From positions 1 to 39,792 of the forward strand of contig NZ_JTHP01000059.1 in assembly GCF_000943545.1 (NCBI RefSeq): 39,792 bases of DNA. Reading direction: 5' to 3'. This DNA comes from Paenibacillus terrae. Its GTDB lineage: Bacteria; Bacillota; Bacilli; Paenibacillales; Paenibacillaceae. How positions within the stretch are numbered: position 1 is the stretch's first letter; each line of letters opens with the position of its first letter. Made by a program: the position numbers and the translations under genes. Below the pieces are notes generated by a model. That model did no database searches, had not been told where the DNA came from, and was given only the letters and a program-made list of their open reading frames with translations. This document shows, one piece after another, positions 8,525-16,188 of this stretch.

Positions 8525-8635
8525 ATGGCAAACGTGACCGAAGGATATACATTCCGTACGATGAAGGCTGACGATTATGATCAGGCTATTGCACTGTGGA
8601 ATGGGATTTCACTATATTCCATAGGGCTGGAGTAG
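8525..8635 (+). pseudogene. truncated GNAT acetyltransferase (N-terminal 36 codons)
   Basis: A good ribosome site (AGAGGAG, 8 bases) precedes an ATG, and the frame begins with YTFRTMKADDYDQAIALW, the usual first strand and helix of a GNAT N-acetyltransferase (full length about 150 aa). After 27 codons the similarity stops and a TAG follows. The acetyl-CoA-binding motif is absent, so the product cannot be an active enzyme. A deletion that joined this start to downstream sequence is the simplest explanation. Confidence 0.65.
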
Positions 8636-8668
8636 CGTCTGTGCGCTTGCCTGTATATAAGCAAAAAT

Positions 8669-8708
8669 GCCGGGTCTGATCTTCAAATGAGAAACGATCA
8701 GACCCGGC
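8669..8708 (-). terminator. Rho-independent terminator of the SDR gene
   Basis: A 13-bp perfect stem (GCCGGGTCTGATC, 8669-8681, with 8696-8708). On the minus strand it is followed by ATTTTTGC, which supplies the T run. Confidence 0.88.
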
Positions 8709-8739
8709 GCATGGGGAAAACTAATTTGATTTATACAAT

Positions 8740-9531
8740 CTAAATTTTATTTTGTGGGCGCAGTGCACGTTCTACAATTCCCAGCGTGGATTGACGAGAG
8801 AAGAACCGGGACACCTGAGCTACCCAATAGTTTTGGCGACCGGAAATGATGTGACTACGCCCCTTTTCAAATGCTCTCAGCGCGTTCTTCACAACGGTTT
8901 GGGGAGTTTCCCTAATTCCAATTGACGCTTCACTTGCGCCAACAATATCAAAAAACGGCGTTTCTGTTGAGCCTGGACAAAGGGCCAGAACTTTAAGCCC
9001 CCGTTTCCGATTTTCGGCCCATAGCGATTCAGTAAAAGAAAGCACAAATGCTTTGGTTGCTCCATATACCGCCATGTACGGATCGGGCTGAAACGCCGCC
9101 GTGGAAGCAACATTGATTAATCCCCCATCCCGATTACGCAATAAATCAGGCATAAATGCATGCGTGATATCGACTAAAGCGGTCACATTGAGCATGACTT
9201 CCTCATGCTGCCGTTCTCCTGAAACCTGCTCAAAGTATCCATAGGTGGCAAAGCCGGCATTGTTAATCAAGAGATCCACCTTTAGATGATGTTTTTGAAC
9301 CTCCTGATGTAATGTTTGCGGTGCTCCTATCGCGGAAAGATCAAGTGCGATGACTGTTGTCTTTACATTGTATTTAGCAGAAAGCTCTTTAGCCAACGCC
9401 TCCAACTTCGTTTCATTACGTGCCACCAAAATGAGATTGCATTTTTGAGCTGCCAGCGAATAGGCAAAGGCTTCGCCAATACCAGATGATGCACCTGTGA
9501 TCAGAGCTGTTTTGTTTGCGTACATAAACAT
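8740..9531 (-). CDS. SDR family NAD(P)-dependent oxidoreductase
   Basis: A classical short-chain dehydrogenase of 263 aa. The cofactor motif TGASSGIGE is at about 13-21, NNAG at about 90-93, Ser in NVASTAAF at about 142-146 and the catalytic YGATK at about 155-159. The substrate is not predictable. It sits closest to DltE/YqjQ-like ketoreductases. The start MFMYANK is supported by AGGAGG nine bases upstream. It lies 106 bp downstream of a TetR gene on the same strand, and both promoters carry a similar 15-bp motif, so TetR regulation is likely. Confidence 0.9.
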   Translation of the reverse strand: MFMYANKTALITGASSGIGEAFAYSLAAQKCNLILVARNETKLEALAKELSAKYNVKTTVIALDLSAIGAPQTLHQEVQKHHLKVDLLINNAGFATYGYFEQVSGERQHEEVMLNVTALVDITHAFMPDLLRNRDGGLINVASTAAFQPDPYMAVYGATKAFVLSFTESLWAENRKRGLKVLALCPGSTETPFFDIVGASEASIGIRETPQTVVKNALRAFEKGRSHIISGRQNYWVAQVSRFFSRQSTLGIVERALRPQNKI

Positions 9532-9566
9532 GATTATGAACCTCCTAGTATCATTGTTTTATTTCA

Positions 9567-9581
9567 GAAACTTCGTTACCA
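9567..9581. promoter_or_regulatory. putative TetR operator upstream of the SDR gene
   Basis: GAAACTTCGTTACCA here matches GAAACGTTGTTACCA at 10332-10346 at 13 of 15 positions. It lies 36 bp upstream of the SDR start, a sensible place for a repressor. Confidence 0.45.
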
Positions 9582-9637
9582 TTGTTCCAAAATGAACTGA
9601 AGTCACCTATTATGACGACCTCAGTACACCTTATATC

Positions 9638-10276
9638 TTAAGATTGGAATGAGGATGTTTTAAATGCTGCGAGCGCATTCTTCAGTGTAAATGCATACAC
9701 CCCTTGAGCCATATCTACTTCTGAAAAATGACCTGCAAACTGAAGATGTATGACTCCATGTAAAGCAGACCAAAACATCCGGACAACCAGCAGCGGATCA
9801 TGTTCTTCCAGTTCACCCTGCTCCATAGCGTGTATGACGGTTTCCAGAATTCGAGATAGGGCCGTAGTTGTACCCTCCAAACTCTGTTCATCCGGTTTAA
9901 AATCAGATAAAGCCCCGCCAAACATCATTTTGTAATAGGCTGAATGAAGCTGTGCAAATTGCCAATACGCCCAACTTAGGGCTTCCAGATCAGCGAGTAC
10001 GTTATCGGTGCTTGGAACTTGTTGAAAGGTTTCGGCCAATAGCCGACATCCATCCAGGTACATCTCATTGGCGAGACCATCCTTGCTGCCGAAAATACTG
10101 TAAATAATCTTGGTGGAACAGCTTAATTTCTGGGCAACTCGTCGTACGGTCACGGCCTCAGGCCCTTCTTCCGCAAGAAGGATACATGCGGCATCAATGA
10201 CATTTTTACGAAGCAATTGCTGCTGCTGTAGCTTCACTTCCGAATAGGTTTTATAGGGATGCGATGGCTCGGACAT
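9638..10276 (-). CDS. TetR/AcrR family transcriptional regulator
   Basis: 212 residues. The N-terminal DNA-binding domain (about 22-70) has VIDAACILLAEEGPEAVTVR and VAQKLSCSTKIIYSIFGSKDGL, a typical TetR helix-turn-helix. The C-terminal part contains LSWAYWQFAQLHSAYYKMMF, as in regulators with a WHG (TetR_C) ligand domain. Probably represses itself and the SDR gene downstream. The promoter at 10356-10384 is strong and its start region overlaps an inverted repeat. Confidence 0.9.
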   Translation of the reverse strand: MSEPSHPYKTYSEVKLQQQQLLRKNVIDAACILLAEEGPEAVTVRRVAQKLSCSTKIIYSIFGSKDGLANEMYLDGCRLLAETFQQVPSTDNVLADLEALSWAYWQFAQLHSAYYKMMFGGALSDFKPDEQSLEGTTTALSRILETVIHAMEQGELEEHDPLLVVRMFWSALHGVIHLQFAGHFSEVDMAQGVYAFTLKNALAAFKTSSFQS

Positions 10277-10331
10277 TTTTTAATGCACTTCCTTACTATT
10301 TTTAACATAGAGTTTGAACATGGTCTTTTCG

Positions 10332-10384
10332 GAAACGTTGTTACCAACAAGAATCATAGTATTCTAAATCTGTTTTTTTGTCAA
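10332..10384 (-). promoter_or_regulatory. tetR promoter with overlapping operator
   Basis: On the minus strand TTGACA (10384-10379) and TACTAT (10361-10356) are 17 bp apart. Immediately downstream, around the expected +1, is TTGTTGGTAACAA, a perfect 5-3-5 inverted repeat. It contains the GTTACCA motif shared with the SDR promoter, which suggests autoregulation. Confidence 0.65.
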
Positions 10385-10404
10385 ATACTAAAATCGCTAC
10401 AGCA

Positions 10405-11040
10405 TCAATAGGCAATGCCTACCCGTGTGTGTAGAAAGTCGGTGCTACTCAACTGACGATAGGTAAAATCGGCCGTGTCAGCGGTCGTAATTTGTGTACC
10501 GCCCTCGGGCAGCAGATCCTTTTCCACGCGGTATATGCCCGTCCGCGCTCCGTCCGGCAGCCATGTCGGGCAGACTATCGTCCAGTCCAGCGCCGAATCT
10601 CGCAGCAGTTCGTACACCCGGCGGTGTTCCTCAGCCGCACGGGTGCTGCGCCGCCGGGGCTCGGAGGATTCATACCGATACAAACCCGGCTCTGTCCGGC
10701 TCTGTAAAATCCCTGCCGTCCCCACTGTAATGAGCCGGGACACGGACCGCTCCTGCATAAGCCGGATCAGCAAACGCATATTCACGGATAAGGTCGTAGT
10801 TCCATCCGTATTCAGCGCACTGATGACAGCCGTCCCCCCACCCTCCAGCGCTTGCGCTACATTCTCAGCGTTGGTGGCATCTCCTTCCACGATCTGGAGC
10901 TGCGTTCCATATCTTAATTTGTATTCCTCCAGCTTGTCCGGTGAACGAACAAGGGCTGTAACGGTATGACCGTCTGCCAACGCATATTCCAGGATAAAAC
11001 GCCCCACACGTCCGGTAGCCCCCAGCAGCAGCAAATTCAT
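10405..11040 (-). CDS. NAD(P)-binding oxidoreductase (NmrA/YwnB-like atypical SDR)
   Basis: 211 residues starting MNLLLLGATGRVGRFILEYAL, a Rossmann nucleotide-binding motif (GATGRVG). Later segments VISALNTDGTTT, LITVGTAGI and DWTIVCPTWLPDG match the atypical SDR group of flavin/NADPH-binding reductases. The frame extends upstream to 11250, but GAAAGAGG before the ATG at 11040 and the Rossmann fold beginning there support the short form. It is the last gene of a three-gene minus-strand unit after the metallo-hydrolase (53 bp gap). Confidence 0.82.
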   Translation of the reverse strand: MNLLLLGATGRVGRFILEYALADGHTVTALVRSPDKLEEYKLRYGTQLQIVEGDATNAENVAQALEGGGTAVISALNTDGTTTLSVNMRLLIRLMQERSVSRLITVGTAGILQSRTEPGLYRYESSEPRRRSTRAAEEHRRVYELLRDSALDWTIVCPTWLPDGARTGIYRVEKDLLPEGGTQITTADTADFTYRQLSSTDFLHTRVGIAY

Positions 11041-11093
11041 AAAAGCCTCTTTCCCGGCATGGATGCCGTTGGTCCTTCTGTTACTTTCCGCAA

Positions 11094-12116
11094 TTATTTC
11101 CCGCGAAGTGGATAGAAACGTGCGATAGGGTTCGTCTCCCTCATCGAGGCCCGACCACGTCGCTCCAGCTCCACCAGATGGGCCAGTGTCTCGGACATGG
11201 CAAATCGTAGCTGGTGAATACCCAGCTTGTCGCTGAACACAGCGATACACAGCTCATAGGCTGTACTGCCCTCTGGCTGGATCAACTCATGGAACTTGTC
11301 CAGCCGTTCTTCATGATGCTCCATCAGCGCCTGCGTCCGTTCACGAAAATAACCAAACGGATTACGGTGCCCCGGATATGCCCACGCTACCTCCAGCTCT
11401 CCAAGACGCTGCAAGCCGTCTAAAAAAGACTGCAAAGGCTGAGTATCACTCCCCGGCAGCAGACTGATATTAGGAGAAATCCTTGGCAAAACTGCGTCAC
11501 CACACAGAATAACGCCGCTATTCGGCTCATACAAAGAGACATGTCCGGGCGCATGTCCCCCTGTCTCAATGGGCAGCCAGCTACGTCCACCCCATTCCAG
11601 ACGGGCATCCTCCCCGGCAGGAATAACAGTGATGTCAGGCTGTGGATTCACTTGCAAATGAGCCTGCTGCATGTGCAGTTCCAAGGCAGATACCTGGTCC
11701 ACAGGAAAGCCGTGATGGACAAAAAAGCTCGGAAGCCTCTGCTCCATCGGCATAGAGATATCCGCTTGTGAATCTGGGTGGCCCCACATCATCATCGCTT
11801 CCTTGTGGCTTCGCGCTGACATATGTACACGAGCCTGACCTTGCTGCTGCATCCAGCCCGCCAAGCCGTAATGATCCGGGTGATGATGAGTTACAACAAT
11901 GTCCGAGATATCACCAAAGGACATCCCCAGCTCCTGGAAGACATGCCCCCATTCTTCCTCCGTATCCGTACTGCGCGGGCCAGGGTCTACGATCGTAAAG
12001 CCGTCTTGCCCCTTCAGCACATAGCTGTTCACCCAACGCAGCGGAAAGGACATGGATATTTTGACCTGAAAGCCTCCATCTATTCGTTCACACGGCGTCA
12101 GCTCCGGCATCTTCAT
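11094..12116 (-). CDS. MBL-fold metallo-hydrolase
   Basis: 340 residues. The metal-binding signature THHHPDHYGLAG is at about 80-91, DPGPRS before it, GHAPGHVSLY (third metal site) and CGDAVL in the middle, and the last histidine in YPGHRNPF. The C-terminal helical extension (HHEERLDKFHELI onward) resembles the winged region of LACTB2/RNase Z-like hydrolases. The substrate is unknown. An upstream ATG at 12164 would overlap the methyltransferase gene. I chose ATG 12116 (KMPELTPCERI), though its ribosome site is weak. Confidence 0.85.
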   Translation of the reverse strand: MKMPELTPCERIDGGFQVKISMSFPLRWVNSYVLKGQDGFTIVDPGPRSTDTEEEWGHVFQELGMSFGDISDIVVTHHHPDHYGLAGWMQQQGQARVHMSARSHKEAMMMWGHPDSQADISMPMEQRLPSFFVHHGFPVDQVSALELHMQQAHLQVNPQPDITVIPAGEDARLEWGGRSWLPIETGGHAPGHVSLYEPNSGVILCGDAVLPRISPNISLLPGSDTQPLQSFLDGLQRLGELEVAWAYPGHRNPFGYFRERTQALMEHHEERLDKFHELIQPEGSTAYELCIAVFSDKLGIHQLRFAMSETLAHLVELERRGRASMRETNPIARFYPLRGK

Positions 12117-12144
12117 GGCTTCCCATCCGCCTTTCCTTTCCGTA

Positions 12145-12933
12145 TCAAGCACGCACGCCGACAAAAATCATTCGGGGCGATGCATTTTCAATATATTCAT
12201 CTTCGTTATAGCTTCCATGTACCTGCTCTACAGACAGTCCCGCTTCCTCCAGCAAAGCGCGGAATTTTTCATACGGATACAGCTTGACGCGCTCATGATA
12301 CACACGTGCAGGCTCTTCACCCGCTACAGTTGTATCCTGACCAGCAGCACCGCCATGAGAAGCCGAAACAGAAGCAATTGAGCGAATGGCGATCTGTTTT
12401 TTCACAAATCCATCCTCAATGACCCGATGCTCCTCAATCTGACTTCCTTCATCCGCCCGTGACGAATGCGGCACCAGATGAGCGACTACGTACGCAGGAT
12501 TCAAATAATCTATAATAAAACGTCCGCCCGGCTTCAACAGCCGATAAATTTCTTTTAATACTCTAAGCTGCTCCGCGTCCTCCTCAAAGTAACCGAAGGA
12601 AGTAAACAAATTTACCACCGCATCAAAGCTTTCCTCCAGCGGCACCTCTCTCATATCGCCCTGATGCCAGCTAACCCGTCCTTCAGGATCGGAAGCATGT
12701 GCTTCACGCAGCAGCACACCGGACAAATCCACGCCCGTTACCTTATAGCCGGCATCTGCGAGCGCAAGCGAATGACGTCCCATACCACAGCACAAGTCCA
12801 ATACGCTGGATCCCTGCGGCAATTTGAGCCAAGAGATCATTTTCTGCACTTCCTGATAGGCTCCCTGAAAGTCGCGATGCTTGTATACTAATAAGTAATC
12901 TTCCCCAAAGCTCTGCTCATACCATTCTGCCAT
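12145..12933 (-). CDS. class I SAM-dependent methyltransferase
   Basis: 262 residues. Motif I is VLDLCCGMGRHSLALADAGY (about 40-59), motif II GVDLS, then DAVVNLFTSFGYFEE and LLKPGGRFIIDYLNP, all standard for Methyltransf_11/25 enzymes. The C-terminal half has beta-rich insertions (HERVKLYPYEKFRALLEEAG) seen in small-molecule methyltransferases. GGAGGAG lies seven bases before the ATG at 12933. It is the first gene of a unit with the metallo-hydrolase and the NAD(P)-binding protein. Confidence 0.9.
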   Translation of the reverse strand: MAEWYEQSFGEDYLLVYKHRDFQGAYQEVQKMISWLKLPQGSSVLDLCCGMGRHSLALADAGYKVTGVDLSGVLLREAHASDPEGRVSWHQGDMREVPLEESFDAVVNLFTSFGYFEEDAEQLRVLKEIYRLLKPGGRFIIDYLNPAYVVAHLVPHSSRADEGSQIEEHRVIEDGFVKKQIAIRSIASVSASHGGAAGQDTTVAGEEPARVYHERVKLYPYEKFRALLEEAGLSVEQVHGSYNEDEYIENASPRMIFVGVRA

Positions 12934-13018
12934 ATTGTTTCTCCTCCATGAACTCATTTCGCTCTATTACATACTATATTAGCTTTTTCAAACTGGAAAC
13001 TCAAAAACATTACGATTA

Positions 13019-13134
13019 AGGATTTTGCACAAATCCACAAAGCGGACTGTCAGCAGCAATAGATAGATCGAAATGATTGTATTCGTCTATATATTGTACC
13101 TTAAAGCGACTGGAATCGAATTTTGCAAAATCCT
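13019..13134. repeat. ~115-bp imperfect palindromic element, copy A
   Basis: Terminal arms AGGATTTTGCA and TGCAAAATCCT are perfect inverted repeats. Inside, CAATAGATAGATCGAA faces TTCGTCTATATATTG. The same layout recurs at 19416-19531. It fills the middle of the 350-bp gap between the divergent methyltransferase and DUF72 genes, which holds no other gene. Confidence 0.8.
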
Positions 13135-13285
13135 GAACAACGAACATGTTACAATAACCATATTTATGCTTAAATATTCATAGGAACTTCATACCAGCTT
13201 CATGCGATTCACCCCATTTTATCATTAAAATGAATCAAGGGAACGCCTTTTGATACTATTCATGAAGGAAAGGAGCGGCAACGTT

Positions 13286-14164
13286 ATGATTCAAATCGGA
13301 CTGACGGGTTGGGGCGATCACGATGATCTGTATCCGGTCGGCACCAAAGCCAATCAAAAACTAAGCGTCTATGGAAGCCATTTTTCGGTGGTGGAGATGG
13401 ATAGTTCTTTTTATGCCGTACAGCCTACGGATCGTATGGCACGCTGGGCGACCGAAACCCCTGACTCATTTTCATTTCTCGTCAAAGCCTATCAGGGCAT
13501 GACCGGGCATACGCGCGGCAAACAGCCTTATTTCAAAACAACTGATGCCATGTACGAAGCATTGCATACCTCTATACAGCCTCTCCGCGAAGCGGGCAAG
13601 CTCAAGGCTGTGCTGTTCCAGTATCCACCCTGGTTCGACTGTACACGTGAGAACGTCGCCGTGCTGCGTGATACGAAAAAAAGGATGGGAGATGTCCCAT
13701 CCGTACTTGAATTCAGACATCAAAGCTGGTTCACACCCGAGTTTCAAAAGCAAACGCTGGCATTTATGCGTGAGGAAGGCTGGATACACAGCGTATGCGA
13801 CGAGCCGCAGGCGGGACTGGGGTCCGTCCCGATTGTGCCGCAGGCTACAGATAGCAATCTGACGGTGGTACGTCTCCACGGACGGAATGTATCCGGCTGG
13901 AATCAAAGCTCCGCACCCAACTGGCGAGAGATTCGTTACCTGTATCGGTATAATGAGAACGAGCTGGCCGAATGGAAAAACCGGTTGCTGGAGCTGGAGC
14001 AGCAAAGCCGCGAGGTGTGCGTTATTTTCAACAACAACTCAGGTGGAGATGCCGCCGTTAATGCCAAGCAGCTCATGACCATGCTCGGCATGGAGCCTAA
14101 GCCTTTTCCACCCCGCAAGCCACCGGAAGAGGACAATGGACCGGAACAGCTTGAACTATTTTAA
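13286..14164 (+). CDS. DUF72 domain protein (YecE/YunF-like)
   Basis: 292 residues forming the DUF72 TIM-barrel-like family: IGLTGWGDHDDLYP at the start, VVEMDSSFYAV, FSFLVKAYQGMTGH, AVLFQYPPWF, VLEFRHQSWF and VRLHGRN with a C-terminal VCVIFNNNSGGDAAVNA. The biochemical activity of the family is not settled. The frame opens at 13250, but the ATG at 13286 follows AAAGGAG and begins the conserved IQIGLTGW. Its end overlaps the convergent glycosyltransferase gene by 9 bp. Confidence 0.9.
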   Translation: MIQIGLTGWGDHDDLYPVGTKANQKLSVYGSHFSVVEMDSSFYAVQPTDRMARWATETPDSFSFLVKAYQGMTGHTRGKQPYFKTTDAMYEALHTSIQPLREAGKLKAVLFQYPPWFDCTRENVAVLRDTKKRMGDVPSVLEFRHQSWFTPEFQKQTLAFMREEGWIHSVCDEPQAGLGSVPIVPQATDSNLTVVRLHGRNVSGWNQSSAPNWREIRYLYRYNENELAEWKNRLLELEQQSREVCVIFNNNSGGDAAVNAKQLMTMLGMEPKPFPPRKPPEEDNGPEQLELF

Positions 14165-15316
14165 AGGACGGGCTGAGGATGAAAGGTTTTGAATAGCACT
14201 CCTGAGCTTGCGTTCGTTATCCAGCAAATGCGGGTCCTCAGGCAAGTATTGCAAAGCTTTTTGGTTATGCTCATATGAAGCGTCCAGCTTGCCCAGATTG
14301 GCACAGCAATGGCTAAGTCGTACATGCGGCAGCCAGGAGTAGCAGGGCAGCGGAACAGCTCTCAAACCAGATACGCCCCGCTGCTCCAGTGCTTTTTCGT
14401 ACCAGTAGGCGGCTGTACTCCACTCTTTTCGTGTGAAGAACCAGTCACCGATCATGCAGCACAGGTCCGCTTGTGGCACATCATATCGGAAGGAGCGCAG
14501 CAAACTATCCAGTTGTTGCTCTGGCTCCCCGCGATGAAGATAGCATTCCGCCAACCGTACGCAAGCCGTAATCCGGTCCTCCCGGTAGCCGCTCGGCTCT
14601 CCCAGCAGGCGATTGAACGCCTCTGCCGCCTTGGCATATTCCTTACGATCAAAGCACTCATTCGCGTAAAAATACAGCAGACGTCCCTCCAGCTTGCCGC
14701 TTTCGCTGATCCAGCGGGCAAGGATACGTTGATTACGGAGCGTGTGATCTTCCATGCGGCGGTGCGTTACAGCCACATCTGAATGGACGATTCGCCCCTC
14801 GGGTATCACCAGATCCTCATGCAGACGCCCTGCCCAACAGTATTGCCGCTCCCGCTTTACAAGACGAATACGGCGCGAGGTGAACAACGGCTCACCCTGC
14901 TCACCTTCCGCCAGATGGAGTGGCATTACTACCGCGTCGATGTCCATAGACAAATGACGCTTCAAGGAACGCAGGCGCTCCCGATCCGGCTCCAGCAGCA
15001 CATCGTCCGCATCCAGCCACAGGATATAAGAACAGGTCGCCTTGTCGAACGATTCGTTGCGGGCGTCGGCAAAATCGTCATTCCAGTCGAATGTATACAG
15101 CCGATCCGTATAACGGGCTGCAATCGTCTTCGTCTGATCCGTGGAACCTGTGTCCACGATGATGATTTCATCCATCAGGTCCGCCACCGAATCCAGACAG
15201 CGGGCAAGTGTCTGCTCCTCGTTTTTCACAATCATACACAAGCTGATGGTGACGGGAGGTTTAGTTATGGAGCCTTCCGCGCTACAGCTATACATCTTGG
15301 GCATTTCCGTCGTCAT
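14156..15316 (-). CDS. family 2 glycosyltransferase with C-terminal TPR-like repeats
   Basis: 386 residues. The GT-A catalytic domain (about 22-230) begins ISLCMIVKNEEQTLARCLDS and shows IIIVDTGSTDQT, FADARNESF and the DxD-type LWLDADD. The C-terminal half (about 230-380) is helical with TPR-like repeats such as AAEAFNRLLGEP and STAAYWYEKALEQ. This architecture is common in Paenibacillus/Bacillus surface and spore glycan loci. It is the last gene of the five-gene glycan operon, 41 bp after the methyltransferase. The start ATG has a weak GGGGATGG site. Confidence 0.9.
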   Translation of the reverse strand: MTTEMPKMYSCSAEGSITKPPVTISLCMIVKNEEQTLARCLDSVADLMDEIIIVDTGSTDQTKTIAARYTDRLYTFDWNDDFADARNESFDKATCSYILWLDADDVLLEPDRERLRSLKRHLSMDIDAVVMPLHLAEGEQGEPLFTSRRIRLVKRERQYCWAGRLHEDLVIPEGRIVHSDVAVTHRRMEDHTLRNQRILARWISESGKLEGRLLYFYANECFDRKEYAKAAEAFNRLLGEPSGYREDRITACVRLAECYLHRGEPEQQLDSLLRSFRYDVPQADLCCMIGDWFFTRKEWSTAAYWYEKALEQRGVSGLRAVPLPCYSWLPHVRLSHCCANLGKLDASYEHNQKALQYLPEDPHLLDNERKLRSAIQNLSSSARPLK

Positions 15317-15357
15317 GACTTCACGCCATCCCCTTTACCGTTGGCTGTATTCCCGGT

Positions 15358-16188
15358 CTATTTCCCGGTAGACCCGCCATCAGTATATGCACCTTTCCCT
15401 TCATCCTGCGCCTTGCCTGCCTGTTCAGGACGTGCAGTCCTCTCCGCTGGCAAAGCCCGTTCCTCCATATGCCGGATTCGCTGTACCGCCTTGTCGAGCA
15501 CTGCCTTGCGCTGATTCATTTTGCGAACATGCTGCTGCTCCACCAGCCGGAATTGTTCCTCGTCCAGCTCCATCCAGCGGGCCAGATGCTCTGCCCCCGG
15601 CTTGGCCTCACGCAGCTCTTTCGCTTTTTTGCAGCCTGCGAAGCACAAATATTTGTGATGCACCTCCAGCGCTTGTTCATCAACATAAGGATATAGCACA
15701 CGGGACAGGCTCCCGGCATAGTAGGTCCGCTTGTGATCGTGAAACGGATGGTATTTGTAGGGTACAGAAAGGACGAGCATCCCTTTTTTATGAAGCAAAC
15801 GGTAGGCTTGTGCAAGCAATGTATGAGGGTGTGCGTAATGCTCCAAAATCTCACCTAAAATAATCGTGTCAAATCCGCCGGGCGGACGTTCGAATTGAGA
15901 AATATCTTTTAACTGAAAATGAACTCTACCACGAACAAGTGCAGATTCCTGACGAAGTTCTTTTTTTGCATATGAAATACTGCCCTCTTCCAAATCAATG
16001 GCCGTTACCTCAAAACCTTCCCTCCCGAGCAAAATGGACGTTATCCCCTGACTACATCCAGCATCCAGTACGGTATGACCTTGCACATGGCGGCAAATCC
16101 AGTGGATTCTGCTACGAGTTGCCTCATGGGATTCCTCCGAGTTAATCTGCCCGTAATAACGCTCATTCACCTGATCACGGTTAGCCAA
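15358..16188 (-). CDS. SAM-dependent methyltransferase of the glycan operon
   Basis: 276 residues. HTVLDAGCSQGITSILLGREG (split as VLDAGCSQGI and LLGREGFEVTAIDLEE) is the SAM-binding motif; TIILGEILEHYAHP and GMLVLSVPY follow. The last 90 residues are charged and helical (ELDEEQFRLVEQQHVRKM), probably a coiled coil, and end in a low-complexity tail. The start is TTG (16188-16186) eight bases after GGAGGGGG, overlapping the dehydrogenase end by 8 bp, so translation is probably coupled. It likely methylates a sugar in the glycan. Confidence 0.85.
   Translation of the reverse strand: MANRDQVNERYYGQINSEESHEATRSRIHWICRHVQGHTVLDAGCSQGITSILLGREGFEVTAIDLEEGSISYAKKELRQESALVRGRVHFQLKDISQFERPPGGFDTIILGEILEHYAHPHTLLAQAYRLLHKKGMLVLSVPYKYHPFHDHKRTYYAGSLSRVLYPYVDEQALEVHHKYLCFAGCKKAKELREAKPGAEHLARWMELDEEQFRLVEQQHVRKMNQRKAVLDKAVQRIRHMEERALPAERTARPEQAGKAQDEGKGAYTDGGSTGK

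Noticed and set aside
10405..11250. Longer 281-aa version of the NAD(P)-binding protein
   Set aside because: The extra 70 residues would overlap the upstream metallo-hydrolase gene and the Rossmann motif starts exactly at MNLLLLG.
14783..15514. 243-codon plus-strand frame across the glycosyltransferase and methyltransferase genes
   Set aside because: Antisense to two genes with clear motifs and without start signals; a GC-rich codon shadow.
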